From positions 7,006,001 through 7,070,000 of the forward strand of contig NW_024465751.1 of NCBI RefSeq assembly GCF_017591425.1: 64,000 bases of DNA, in the 5' to 3' direction. Of the stretch, positions 1 through 11,819 are shown in pieces (within the stretch, counting starts at the first letter, position 1; each line of letters begins with the position of its first letter). The DNA comes from Ochotona curzoniae. Its lineage: Eukaryota; Chordata; Mammalia; Lagomorpha; Ochotonidae. A program made the position numbers and the translations under genes. The notes under the pieces are model-generated. The model saw only the letters and a list, made by a program, of their open reading frames with translations. It searched no databases and was not told where the DNA came from.

Positions 1-250
1 AAGACTTAAAAAAAAAAACCCAAACCACGCTAGCGGGAGCTCGGCGGCTGAAGCAGAAGACCAGCCCCGCCGCCAGCAGCCAGCAGGGTGATTATTTATT
101 TACCAGCGGGATTTAAACCCGCTCGGGCGGGGGGCGTGAGCTGGGCGGAGCCCCGCGTCCCGCGTGGGCGGCGCAGGGGCGGGGAGCCCGGCGGCCGGGC
201 GCCGAGCGGGGGAAGACCCGAGCCGGGGGAGCGGGCGCCTGTCTCTTTAA
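1..250 (+). promoter_or_regulatory. LRATD2: Candidate LRATD2 core promoter
   Basis: GC boxes (GGGCGG cores) lie at 125-133, 143-148, 166-171 and 176-184. Just upstream are AT-rich stretches: TTATTTATTTA at 93-102 and ATTTAAA at 111-117, the latter a possible weak TATA-like element. The mix of GC boxes and a strong CpG island suggests a dispersed housekeeping-style promoter. The transcription start cannot be fixed from sequence. A second TTTAAA at about 244-250 could also position a start near 275. Confidence 0.55.
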
Positions 251-694
251 ACGCCACGGGCTGCGCTCCCGCCCGGGAGCCGGATCTACAATCCCGTCCC
301 TCCCGCTCCGGCGGTTGCGGCTCGCCGGCCGTGGAAGCCGAGCTGCGCGCTCCTGCCCCGGCTGCTCCTCGCGCCACACCTCCCCCGGGAGCCGGCGAGG
401 GCGGCCGACGGGGAGCCGCAGCCCCGGGAGGAGGCCGGGAGGAGAGAGGGGGAGGTGTGAGCAGGAATTGCACCCCCCGCCCCCCGACATCCACCTTCCA
501 AGTCTCGGGGCGCCGCGCCGCCGGGTGAGACATGCGCCTCTGCCCCCTGGCCAGCCTGCTCGCTGCCGCCTGTGCCGGGAGAAGACGGCCCGCGGGGCCC
601 GCGGCTGCAAACTCGCCCTAGAAGTGCGTGGGTGCGGCGGGGACCCCTCCCCGGGGCCCGCGGCCGCCACCTCGCCGCGGCTGAGTTGGCACAG
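250..694 (+). other. LRATD2: LRATD2 exon 1, 5' UTR (start approximate)
   Basis: This is the non-coding first exon. Its 3' end is a good splice donor, CAG|GTAACC, with the last exon base at 694. The 5' end is uncertain and may lie anywhere from about 140 to 280. It contains an upstream ORF beginning at 532. A two-exon gene with the CDS wholly in exon 2 agrees with the known mammalian LRATD2 structure. Confidence 0.6.
532..621 (+). CDS. Upstream ORF 1 in the LRATD2 leader (29 codons)
   Basis: The first ATG of the predicted leader is at 532 (G at -3, C at +4, a middling Kozak context). It opens 29 codons and stops at TAG 619-621, all inside exon 1. The predicted peptide starts with a hydrophobic Leu/Ala/Cys run (residues 3-15), followed by three arginines at 17-19. 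This resembles a signal peptide but could be a by-product of GC-rich sequence. A role in dampening translation of the main frame is inference. Translation and conservation are untested. Confidence 0.4.
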   Translation: MRLCPLASLLAAACAGRRRPAGPAAANSP

Positions 695-1154
695 GTAACC
701 CGAGCCTGAGGGCGGGCTCGCGGGGGAGGGGCCGCAGGTGCACCCGGGGCCGGTGGCGCACCTGCTGGGACCGCGCCGCGGGGGGTCTCCCTCCCCGCCC
801 CCCACCCCGGGCATGGAGGCTTCGTGGGCACACCTCGTGGGCGAGTGGGGGGCCCGGCGGTGAGGGTGGGGGAGTTAGGAGAGGGGCGCCTCCGAGCAAA
901 GTTTCCTTTGGCGTCTCTGCTGCCAGGTCTTGGCAGGTAGGGCGCGGGCGGAAGCCGTAGGAGCTGCTGATGCAATTTTTTTTTTTTTGCCCGAGGGCCT
1001 GGCTGGGAGCGAGGTTGCCCTGGAGTTGCCAGGGCTCTTTGTGCCCGTGACCTGAGAGATGGGGCCGCGAGGGGAGGCTTGCTAGCCCGAGTCTTCCCCT
1101 AACATGGCCCCAGGTGTTGGGCCTGGAGCAGCTTTATCTTCCCTTCCTCTACAG
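695..1154 (+). other. LRATD2: LRATD2 intron 1
   Basis: This 460-bp intron runs from GTAACC at 695 to a pyrimidine-rich tract and ACAG ending at 1154, so exon 2 begins at AATTGG (1155). It is GC-rich except for a poly-T run near 976-988. The ends are canonical GT..AG. Confidence 0.65.
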
Positions 1155-1249
1155 AATTGGACGCCCTTCCCACCGAGAGGCTGCCCCGGGGCTCCATCGT
1201 CTTAATCTCCCAACAGGTGGCCTCACGCCCGGTCCTGCGACCTGCGCCA

Positions 1250-1294
1250 ATGAGCCGGGTGGCGGTTTCGCTTTCTCCCCTCCCGGCGGTGTGA
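1250..1294 (+). CDS. Upstream ORF 2 in the LRATD2 leader (14 codons)
   Basis: An ATG at 1250, in exon 2 upstream of the main start, opens 14 codons and stops at TGA 1292-1294. That is 18 bases before the main ATG at 1313. Its context is weak (C at -3). The short gap to the main start would not favour efficient reinitiation, so leaky scanning is the likelier route to the main frame. This regulatory reading is inference. Confidence 0.35.
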   Translation: MSRVAVSLSPLPAV

Positions 1295-2254
<960 letters not shown>

Positions 2255-3276
2255 CCCCGCGAGCTGAGCCCTGAGCTGCAAAAGGGAGCTGTTTGCAGCC
2301 GCCGCAGCCCCCTCCCTCCCTCCTTCTCTCCTAGTCACCGGCCGGGTCCCTGCCGGGACTCCTGGGCCCTTTGTGGAGAGTTGGTGAGATGGGCAGGAGA
2401 GGAGGGGACGGAGGGAGCAGGTAGGAGAACTTTGGCTGGGGGCGTTTTCTTCTTCTCCAGCTGATCGTCTTTCCATGAAGGGGCAAGCTCAGTTTGCCTG
2501 GCACTGTATCCCTGCTGGACCTGGGTTCCACATATGCCCTTTCTGTGCACGAATGGGGGGTGTGAGTGTCCAGGAAAGTTCTGAGTACAAATGGCGAGCC
2601 GGGTGGAGGAGGTGCCCCTGCAAGCCGGCCCACTGAGCTGCTTATCTCCTGGCTCCCGCTGAGCTGTGTGTGGCTCTGAGGGAACAGGAAGGATTTATTC
2701 TATTTTCTGGGATTCCTAGGGTGCAAGGCTGCCTAAACCGCCACAGGATCTGAGAGCAGCAAACCCTAACCAAGCAGCCCCCTCTCCTAGGAGTAACAGA
2801 TAGCGAGTTGAACAAACGGCGTTTGCCAAGACTTTGCTCCCTCCCCTCAACCTCCCTCGCAGCTAAACCCCCAAGTAATTTGTCTTTCAGAGCTGACTCT
2901 CTGGTGTGGCCTGCTGAGTTCAGCTCCGCCCCTCCCCCTCCCAGGTTACAAGTAAATCATTGTCAAGGGCCAGCCGGGGGAAGGATTCAATTAAGGTTCT
3001 CTTCTGCTGCCTTTGTTTTCCACCTGCCGTTGTCGCCACTTATAGCTGCGTTATTTGTTATCAAAGGAGGGAATAGCCCTTTGAGTGTCTGATCTAATTA
3101 AACCTGCTCGGCTGTGTTCGGGTCACAGATGGGGTTGGCTTGTGCAATCTCATAAAATATCCACCAGGGACCCAGCCAGGCAGGGCTCCCCAGGCAGGAA
3201 GCAGTTAATCTTGCCCATTGCCTCTGTGGAGGCAGAGCCAGCCTTGTAAAAACAAGGCATCGAGGGTATCCTGTGA

Positions 3277-3284
3277 TGTATATA
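3277..3284 (+). promoter_or_regulatory. Possible Pumilio response element in 3' UTR
   Basis: TGTATATA is an exact match to the TGTANATA site bound by PUM1 and PUM2 in mRNA 3' UTRs. Binding is inference. A match to this 8-mer family is expected by chance every several kilobases. Confidence 0.3.
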
Positions 3285-4656
3285 CCCTCTCACTGATCCA
3301 TCTCATTTCTGTTCTGTTGGCAAAATCTTACAACTGAGACGAGCTGCAATGGTAAGGCAAGCTTTTTGCTAGCTGCTTGGAGGACACCTCCTTTGGAGCT
3401 CTTTCTTAAAGAAAAGAGATGACGTTAATCACACTTGCTACCCTAGGTGGTCAGCACCAAATCTGGCAGTTGTGTAGCAGGCTGGTGACCGGAGAACCTG
3501 CTGGTGGCCCAGGGTGCTTTAGTGTGGTGCGAGGCTTTGCACACTGGCTGCCCCTTGGACTCCTGTGGGCCCTCTAGTGGCTGCAGAGGGCCTCTGCTGC
3601 ACATTTGCCCGTGTCCTCAGAACTTGAGGTTGAAACATTTTTTTTTTCCTTCTCTGCAGTTCTTATATGACCCAATTTTCAGCAGCTGGGATAGAATCAT
3701 AAAAGAATGGTTCGCACCTGAGGCCACCCTAGGCCTGCTCCCTGGCGACCTTTAAATCAAGGCAACACACCTTAAAGCGTTTTCTAACATGAGTTTCTCA
3801 GGGAAGTTAAGGCTGGGATTCTTTTTAAAAGCCTACAACAATGGTCTATGGTAGCGACTCCCCCAAGACTCACCACAAAGGCGTTAGCTGTGCTCCCCGC
3901 TTCCACAGGGCTTCCTCCCCCTGCCCAGCAACTCCCCGGGCTTGAGTTGCTGAAGGTGAGCCCCAGGGCAGCTTTGTGTGGGAAAGTGGAGGACACTCAG
4001 TTCTTGTGGGACATGCAGACCTGTTTAAGTGTTTCAGACTCAACGGCTTTGCATTCCCAGGTCGTGGGCGAGCGGGCAGGCTCTGTGGGTGAAGACATTG
4101 GGGTAGCTGGTGGAGCCAGGTTTGTGGGTTTTCCCTGAGGTTTCACGTGGTGGGGGAGTGCTGCCCGCTGTGCGGAAGTTGTGCGGGCTTGCGGTTCCCT
4201 CACCTGTTTCTGCCCCTGGGTGGAAAGGTTGGCATAGAGCAGTGGCGCTGTGGTTAGCCGCTGGCTGCTGTTTCCCGAGCCCTTTCTCCCCCCGGGAGGA
4301 CGTGCTGCTGTGCGATCCAGTCCCGCAGTCTACCTCTGCGCAGTTTAGATGGCTTTGAGACCAAGGCTAGAAACAATGAGCTAGACAGGGGAAGGATCCA
4401 ACCTGGAGCCTGCTTGCTGTGTAGTGTTAGTGTTTCTACAGGCTGCCTGAGGCAGGAGCTGGCTAGTGCTTAGGCGGGGAAGTTCTGCTGCATGCCGAGT
4501 TTCCTTAGGGATAGGAGGTGCCAGGCAAGGCTGCGGGCACCCGTCAGGGCTCCACGGAGGGTCATCGTGGCCACTCTTGCTCTGTCCCGTAGGATGCCCA
4601 TCGGATGAGTAAGTGATTCTCTCCTCCCTGCCCTGCCCTGGCACTTCAGGAAAAAA

Positions 4657-4662
4657 AATAAA
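4657..4662 (+). terminator. LRATD2: Possible early poly(A) signal
   Basis: AATAAA follows an A run and is followed by ATATATGTAATAATTTCTGTTTCTCC, a U-rich downstream context. It would give a 3' UTR of about 2.4 kb. Confidence 0.3.
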
Positions 4663-5284
4663 TATATGTAATAATTTCTGTTTCTCCTTAGGAAGAAGAC
4701 TTTACAAGTGTTTTGTACTGTGAATTAGGGATGCTCTTTGAAGGAAGGAAGTATCGAGCCCATGGTCCTCAGAAGCGGGCCCGCGCCCAGCACGTATGCC
4801 AAGCGCAAGCAGACAGATTCTATTTTCTTACCTGAGCAGATATTTTATTGAGACCGCGTCTGTGGGTCAGAGGAGCCTCCAACTTCCGCTCGGCGACTTT
4901 TATATCGAAGGAGCTCAACACTTTTGTAGCTTTTATTCCACTCTTGATTTAAAGTGACTTTGTAGCACTGAAATGCCTAGCAGAAGACTTGACTTGAGAC
5001 CTTGAGGGATATTTTTAGCTTTTATGAAAAATGTCACCTCTGTGGTTGAACCCTCACATCTCTGGTGTTCTTGGTCCGGGTAGCGCTGTCGTACCACACC
5101 CAACCACATGGAAACATATTTTTGAAAGCAAAACTTTAATTTTATATAACATATGCTATGGAGAGCTAAGAAAATTTAAAGAATACTTATTTTCTATGTT
5201 CTTTTGTTGTTGTTCGTAACAAAATGGAATCCACTCTGTTGAAGACTGTTCTATGTACTTGCCTAAGCATTTTTTATTGATTAG

Positions 5285-5290
5285 AATAAA
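5285..5290 (+). terminator. LRATD2: Candidate LRATD2 poly(A) signal, proximal
   Basis: AATAAA sits in a moderately AT-rich setting with a GT-rich stretch (CTAGTGTGATC) just downstream. Another U-rich stretch follows near 5,345. It is a good alternative to the distal signal at 5719. Confidence 0.4.
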
Positions 5291-5718
5291 ATCTAGTGTG
5301 ATCAGACATCAAGTGGATTTTCTTGAGGTCACGCTCTATTTGTGATTTTTTTTTTAAATCAGGGTAAGTACAGGCTTGACTGGGTCATTCAGCTTTTCAT
5401 TCTGTAGTTTTGTTCTTGACTGTAATGCTTCTGCATCATGGGTATTCCATTGGCTAGGAGGATGAATTCCGCAAGTGTTTCGTTTCCCAATGAACTGTGT
5501 AAACTTTATGGAGGGTTGTGTGCAAAGTCAGTGTCCTGTTCTTCCAGCACTTCTTGAGAAGGAAGCTCCGATTTGAAATCGTATCATTTCCTTCAAAATG
5601 AAGGGCAATACTCAGTTAAATAAAAGATTGATGATATCTTTTAAGCCATTTCCTCTTCGCTATGTCTTATTAAAGTAAAACTTGTCAAGTCCTTTTGAGA
5701 AACAATATAAGGGTTTCC

Positions 5719-5724
5719 AATAAA
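5719..5724 (+). terminator. LRATD2: Candidate LRATD2 poly(A) signal, distal
   Basis: AATAAA is followed by a T-rich region (CGTATTTTTTTCTC, about 5751-5763). A further AATAAA lies at 5619-5624. I prefer this one because total length matches the known gene span and the first SINE appears only 400 bases later. Confidence 0.4.
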
Positions 5725-5745
5725 CCAGCTATTAGAATTTGCTGC

Positions 5746-6138
5746 ATTTCGTATTTTTTTCTCACTTGCACACTTCTTTGTGCTGCTTCTGGCCCAGGTT
5801 CAGCGTAGTCTGGCCCAGTTTCTCTGAGAGTTGCTGCGTGTGGCATCTTTGCATTACTTAGTAAATACTTGGGTGAATTTGTTGCGTGACTGAGAGCCCA
5901 TCAGGATGGTTAGCCCGTTGCGTCTGAGTCATCAGGCCTCACAAACATCACTCCAGTATGCTTTGATGTTTGGAATCAATGCAAACATTGCTGGAAGGCA
6001 CACTCACATCTTGGGGTGTTCGCCAGGGATTAGGGGGTGTGGGAACCTGCGAGGCGTCCTGGGTGATCTCAGGCTGAGACAAAGGGCATGCGCATGGCAT
6101 GTGATTTGATGGCAGAAAACGGATGAGTGTGGTCCTCT
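5746..6138. other. Unique flanking sequence
   Basis: I recognise no repeat or gene between the likely transcript end and the first SINE. Confidence 0.4.
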
Positions 6139-6440
6139 CTAAAGATTTATTTTTATTTGAAAAGCAGAGTTAGAGAAGGAGAGAGGGAGAGATCTTCTGT
6201 CTTGTGGTTCATCCCCAAATGACTGCAGTGCCGGTAGTCCAGCTAATCCAAAGCCAGAGGCTTCTTTTCGGTCTTCCGTGTGGGTGCAAGCAAGAGACCC
6301 AAGGACTGGGGCCACTCTTCACTGCCTTCCCAGGCCAGCGGGAGCTGGGTCAGAGTGGAACAGTCTGGGCCCAAATCCAGGGATGCTGGTGCCACAGGCT
6401 GAAGCAGCCTACTGTGTCTCAGAATGTCCCCATTCCCGTG
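6139..6440 (-). mobile_element. CSINE, antisense, diverged
   Basis: It begins with the reversed tail (TAAAGATTTATTTTTATTTGAAAAGCAGA), then GAGATCTTCTGTCT and GGCTTCTTTTCGGTCTTCCGTGTGGGTGCA. The head end is decayed and the B-box is lost. It is an old copy. Confidence 0.8.
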
Positions 6441-9285
6441 GTCCTATGAACGTGCTAACAGTAAAGAAACATGTAGCTGAGTGATGACCAGCACTCACCT
6501 GGGTGAGTGCCTTCAGCCACTACCAGAACCCGTGAAGTTCAAATCCTTCTGCTTTGTCAGGAACCTACTGTGACATTTTCAGATAAGAAAGTTGATGTGG
6601 GAAGGTTATGGAGAAAGCAGGCAGCAATGAAAACGTTTCGCTTGCGAGTGGGAGTCTAATTTACCGTGGTTCTCACGGCACAAGAGAGCAGGGGAGAGGG
6701 CCTGCTACCTACCATTTATTCCTCGTTGTTTTAGTGGAGGCTGCTATTTCTGTTTCTCCTAAAATGATGGAGCGTACTTCGTGTGGGGAAATGACACGCT
6801 TGGGAGCATCTAAAAGGACCACCAAAATGAACAGCTCCAAACGTGTGCACAGGAGCTTTGGCTTCCATTTATAGAATTTGCTGGTGAAGCTACTTATTAA
6901 GCAAAATGGAGCAATTTGATTTGCAGAGTAGATGCAAAGAGGCATTTATTGTGGGTTTGTAATCGAATTAGGTGTGAAGGTTGGGAGGGGCTGAACCCCA
7001 GTTTAGGAGTTGGAATGGAGAGGTTAAAAACCCGTGTCACCCTGAAAGTCTTGCTCTTTCCTGACTGAAGTGAGAGTAACTCATAGGTGCTCAAGGTAAA
7101 TGAGCAGGTTTAGCAGCAATTTACGGAAGGCTAGCCATGTGGAGTGCGGTCCTCGTTTGGAGAAACCAGGAAAGTAGGAAGGATGGTGGTGACATAGCTG
7201 GCATGGACCAAGTTCCTGCCTGGAAGGCTGCTTAGTTCGCTATGGCTAACAGGAAGATGAGGCTGATCCATGCTAGTATCCTTGTGCAACATTCATTCTG
7301 ATTGGAAGAGCTATAAATACTGCTCAAAATACATACACACGAAGATATTTAATAACAGGTGGATCAGGGCAAGGAGGGGGATGTCTGTGGCATATGGGCG
7401 GGAACTCCGTCTGAGCGAAGTCTTCCCCAGAGGAGTTGTATTCATGCTGAGCATCGGAGGAGCTCCAGGGGAGAAGCAGGTGCTTGGGCTGTGCACCCAG
7501 CGAGGGAGGGAGTCTAGGAGGGAATGAAGGGGGGACCCTGCTTGGCTTCATGCTCTGAAGTTTTTCCTCACCGCTCAGATCCTGCACCTAAGACTGGGCC
7601 AGGCAAACAAGCTCCCACTAACAGTATGAGTGAATGAATTTGGGGGCTGGACTTTCCTAGACTGAAAAGCTGCCAGATTCTTCCAAGGTGATCTTGGGAC
7701 CATGACTCCAACTGCGTGAACACAGCAGTTAAAAAGGAGTAGGGAGCAGCGTGTGCCTGCCCTCCCCTCCCCCAGAATGAGAGGTTGTTCTAATGGTCTC
7801 AGTGCCTTAAATTGCCAGCCGGTGTATGAAACGGCTTGTGAAGGGGGCCTCTTTCCCCGAGGCAGGTGGGTGGGCAGTCAGCATTGGCTCTGACATAAAG
7901 GAGTGGGCTGTAAAGCAGAGCAGGAAGTCATACAGCCTGTCCGTCAGGGCCCAGGAGTTGTGAGAACGGAGCCTATTTTGTTCTAAAACCGGTGTGGGCA
8001 TGTCTGGCCTGTTGGCTACTTAAGGCCTTGGAAATCACTGGGTCTGGCGTTCCAAGGCCACCACGGTGGGCTCATATTTCAATATATCTATTGCAGACTA
8101 ATTTTCGGTTGAAAGCTTTCATGGCCCCCAAATGATATTATTAATATTCAAAATCCTTTAGCAGAAAAAAGATGCCCACCCCCTGCTAATGACATGATGA
8201 GTGTGGCCATAACTGACTTCAGGCTTAAGCTCTTGGTTACTGATTTTGGGAAATTTGTAGGTAACTCCTGGAATGTGATTATCTTACTGTGTGTTTTTAG
8301 CTTCGTGTCTTTGCCTTCTCAGTTAAATGCTAACCCAGAGATATGACCGAGGCACAAAGCATCAAAGAGACTTTTCTAAGTCCACCTGTGTTTTTCTGTT
8401 CTTGCCTCTGGTTTTTATGAGTTTGACCATTTTGGGTGAAGTTATATACTTTGTTGTGAATTGTTTCCTTGCTTAACTAATTTAGTGCACTAAATTTCAA
8501 TTGCATTTGTGAAGTAATATAGTTAACATTCATACAACCGGACTCCATCCACCTTAAATAGCAGTTAAGGACAAAGTGAAACCATGCATGTTGACGCCAT
8601 AGCAGCATCTATGATGATTAGCTGGGAAAATCTGGAGTAGTGAATGTATCAAAAGCCTCACTTCAAGTTAACCTGAGGGAGTGTCTCAGCTACATACAGG
8701 AAATGGGGGAGCTGAGACAACTTCAGATAATGCTCCTTGTATAGCAAGTCCTGTAGTGATTGGCGTGTTTCTTGAGCTTTGATCTTTACTGGATAAGCCA
8801 CTTTGTTTACATGGCTGATCGTGTTTGCGCGTGGATTCAGCCCGCATTCAGAGAGCAGGGCTCTGGCACGAGGCGCTGGGTAGCCAGGGAGGGAAGAAAA
8901 GGGATTTTGTAGTAATGACATTAATGAGGAGTCACTTGGCCCACACTGTCCTGTTTTCAGTCACCCACACATTTCCTGGGTGCATACGGATCATGTCTTC
9001 CTTGTATGGTGGCAGAGAAGCAGCGTGGCTAGTCGGAGGTCACATGACTCCTGAATGACCTGCTCCGTTCCGGGGCCTGGGCTCCTGTTCTTGCTCACCT
9101 GACCGCTCCCAATCCTCCCTTCCCTTTGCCGCAGGGAGAGAACCTGGTAGCTGCTTCTGCTCCACGTTTGGCTTGTGGCCATCATAGGACGGCAGGAGCT
9201 GTGGAGCTCTGACTCTGGAAGGTACCAGAGGAGACGCAGCGCGGTCTTGCAGGACTTCACCTTTTTAGAGAAACACATTTCAGCC
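6441..9285. other. Unique intergenic sequence
   Basis: About 2.8 kb lacks recognisable SINE, L1 or simple repeats, an unusually long clean stretch for this window. Open frames up to 88 codons lack family resemblance and are taken as chance. Enhancers could lie here, but nothing specific supports one. Confidence 0.4.
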
Positions 9286-9353
9286 GTAGGTCATTTTTAC
9301 AAGAGTTACAGAGAAAGAAGGAGAGATCTTCCTTCTGCTAGCTCAATTTGCGA
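9286..9353 (-). mobile_element. CSINE tail fragment, antisense
   Basis: A short piece reads like the reversed SINE 3' region: ACAAGAGTTACAGAGAAAG, GGAGAGATCTTCCTTCTGCTAGCTCA. The rest of the element is missing. Confidence 0.5.
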
Positions 9354-10244
9354 ACGATCCCTATAGCTAGGCTGTGAATGACCAAATGTGCCAGTTCTGT
9401 AGCTAGTGCCCACTTTTCATAACAAAGGTGCTTTCTGAATATTGACACATTATTATCCTCATTAATTTTATAAGTGCTTCCTACCAATTAATTTTATAGT
9501 TTTCAGTATGAATCTTGTATAGGAATGAGACTGAGGTTCCAAGGAACCAGTATTCATTAAAGCAACTGTGAAGCATGTTGCTTTAAATTTCTCGAAGGAC
9601 GAAGTTGCTCCTGGAATCCTGTCCCAGGCCGCTGCTCTAGTGCTCCACACCTGAAGGTCAAGTGCACTAGGGAGGACTTGGCCTCTGTCATCTCCGCAAA
9701 GCTGACAGCCTCTGGAAGAGGCGCTGCTGACGGAAGTCACCATGTTACTGATGTGCTGTGATCACCCAGCATGGCCTGTTCGAGGCAGGTGTGTACGGTC
9801 TGATTGCTATCTGTTGTAGAAGGAAGTCCCACACTGGCAAATAGGGGGCGGTGGCAGGAGGTTTATCCAGGACTCAGCCACAGGGCGGACAGGGTCGTGA
9901 TGGGTTAGTCCACATTCCACAATGCTCCAGATACTTGTGATAAGAATGTGAAATCCCTTAGCTGGTTGAGTCCGGGCCTCTGACCCACTGTCTCTCCTGG
10001 CTGCTGCAATTCCAGCACGGCTCTCTGCTAAGGACTTGGGAAGGCAATGCAGGTGCTACGGGTGTTCCCTGCACGGTAGGGGAGACCCTGATAAGACTCC
10101 TGGCCTCTGCCTGGACCCAGCCCTTGTTGGTTCAGGGTCTGGTTCTTGTATTTGAGAAAGAGTAAGTTTGTCAGGAAAGCCGTCTGACGTCAGATAGTGG
10201 TAGTTTGTACTGAAATTTTTTTTTTAGTACATCTTCTTAATAGG
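9354..10244. other. Unique intergenic sequence
   Basis: No recognisable repeat or gene. Confidence 0.4.
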
Positions 10245-10447
10245 ATTTTTAAAAAGTATTTATTTTTATTAGAAAGGCAGATATTCAGAGAGAAGGAGAG
10301 ACAGAAAGATCTTCCATCTGCTGGTTCACTCCCCAAGTGGCTGTCATGGTCAGAGTTGAGCTGATATGAAGCCAGGAGCCAGGAGCTTCTTCTGGGTCTC
10401 CCACCTGCATACAGGGTCTGAAGGTTTTGGGTTGTCCTCTGCTGCCT
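10245..10447 (-). mobile_element. CSINE, antisense, cut off at a minisatellite
   Basis: The reversed tail, AAGATCTTCCATCTGCTGGTTCACTCCCCAAG and GAGCCAGGAGCTTCTTCTGGGTCTCCCACC blocks are clear. The element stops where the tandem array starts at 10448. Its promoter head is absent on the far side of the array. Confidence 0.85.
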
Positions 10448-10787
10448 GGGTGCTGACAGTGGGTGGCCGTCCCCTGTACCTGGGTGCTGACGGTGGCTGT
10501 CCCTCGTGCCGGGTGCTGACGGTGGGTGGCCGTCCCCCATACCTGGGTGCTGACAGTGGGTGGCCGTCCCCCGTGCCTGGGTGCTGACGGTGGCCGTCCC
10601 CCGTACCTGAGTGCTGACAGTGGGTGGCCGTCCCCCGTGCCGGGTGCTGACGGTGGGTGGCCGTCCCCCATGCCTGGGTGCTGACAGTGGCCGTCCCCGT
10701 ACCTGGGTGCTGACAGTGGGTGGCCGTCCCCCGTGCCTGGGTGCTGAAGGTGGCTGTCCCCCGTGCCTGGGTGCTAGGGCGGCTGGG
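10448..10787. repeat. GC-rich minisatellite, 10.5 units with 97-bp higher-order period
   Basis: Ten units begin GGGTGCTGAC (or a one-base variant) at 10448, 10482, 10511, 10545, 10579, 10609, 10642, 10676, 10705 and 10739, with a partial unit from 10769. Unit lengths are 34, 29, 34, 34, 30, 33, 34, 29, 34 and 30. The short units lack 4-5 bases in the GTGGGTGG part. Grouped in threes, the first nine units make three blocks of exactly 97 bases. All open frames across it are by-products of the repeat. Confidence 0.93.
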
Positions 10788-11499
10788 AGCCTGGGAGGCT
10801 GGTTGTGGCTTTCCCCTCATCTCCTCCCCTCCCAGACTGAAGAAAAAGACATTTTGGAAGCAATGGTCTCACCCACTTCCTCCTGACCCTTGATCTCCTC
10901 CACCCTGATTAGCTATGTAAATGCACCAAGAAAATAAATAAATCAAAGGAAATCATTTCTAAGAGACTTGTTAGTATGTAACACTTCATAAAAGTATAGA
11001 GGGAGGTTGGTTTTCCTAGACCCTTTTTAAAATAAAGCACCACCATGATTTTTGTATCTTTAAAATTTGGTAAACAATAAATAAATCTTCACTGAACAAA
11101 TGAATAGGATTTACTTTTAGGGCTCTTTCAGGGGCACAGAGAGGTTCCATATGCTCTCCTCTTGCCCTCAGCGGGCGCATCGTCGGCATCAGGTGCCACC
11201 GAGGCATACCGGCTGCAGTGAGCTGAGACAGCTCGGCGTCCGCCAAGCCCTGCAAAGCTCACTGAGCTTCACTGTGCATTCTGTGCATCTTGACAAGCGC
11301 CCATCAGCACGGCACCCTACAGGATAGCTTCAACGCTCAACTGTTCCTCTTTGCTCTTTTATTCCTGTAGGTGGACAGTTGGGCTATTTTCTACCATTCC
11401 TATCAATCCTTAAGAGACTATTTTTCTGTCGGCCTTCTACTTCGTTTGCCAAGGCACTTGGCATTCACAGCTATTATGGCATTTGTGCATTCTGCTTTA
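10788..11499. other. Unique intergenic sequence
   Basis: No clear repeat except an AT-rich AAATAAATAAATC stretch near 10,935, which could be a lone SINE tail. Confidence 0.35.
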
Positions 11500-11819
11500 T
11501 TTTATTTTTTATTTATTGGAAAGTCAGATTTATAGGGAGAAGGACAGACAGAAAAAGATCTTACATCTGCTGGTTCACTCCCCAAGTGTCTGCAACAGCC
11601 AGAGCTGAGCCCATCTGAAGCCAGGTGCCAGCAGCTTCTTCTGGGTCTGCCATCCGGGTGCAGGGTCCCAAGGCTTTGTACCATCCTCTAATGCTTCTCC
11701 AGGCCACAAGCAGGGAGCTGGAAAAGAAGTGGAGCCGCCAGACCATGAATCGGTACCCACATGGGATCCTGGTGCACACAAGGTGAGGACTTTAGCTACT
11801 AGGCTACTGCGTCCGGCCT
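11500..11819 (-). mobile_element. CSINE, antisense, near full length
   Basis: It runs from the reversed tail (TTATTTATTGGAAAGTCAGATTTATAGGGAG) through CCACAAGCAGGGAGCTGG to the reversed head, ending CACAAGGTGAGGACTTTAGCTACTAGGCTACTGCGTCCGGCC. The reversed B-box is diverged (ATGAATCGGTACCC). Confidence 0.9.

Larger units (their letters stand above)
2255..5745 (+). other. LRATD2: LRATD2 3' UTR (end approximate)
   Basis: The unspliced sequence after the TGA contains no CSINE or L1 until 6,139, fitting a long retained 3' UTR. The human gene spans about 6 kb, which would put the end near the AATAAA at 5719. Earlier signals could give shorter forms. Notable motifs are a Pumilio-type TGTATATA at 3277-3284 and a TCF/LEF-like TTATCAAAGG near 3058-3067, which would act as DNA if functional. 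Open frames of 60-95 codons inside it are ordinary chance ORFs. Confidence 0.55.

Noticed and set aside
88..975. Several long open frames on both strands in the promoter and exon 1
   Set aside because: They are GC-driven, use non-ATG or poor starts and show no family resemblance.
10448..10787. Regular repeats resembling a CRISPR array
   Set aside because: Units are contiguous, with no unique spacers, and lie in a mammalian genome.
10285..10886. Open frames of 73-156 codons with repeating GTATHRQHP-like text
   Set aside because: They only translate the minisatellite.
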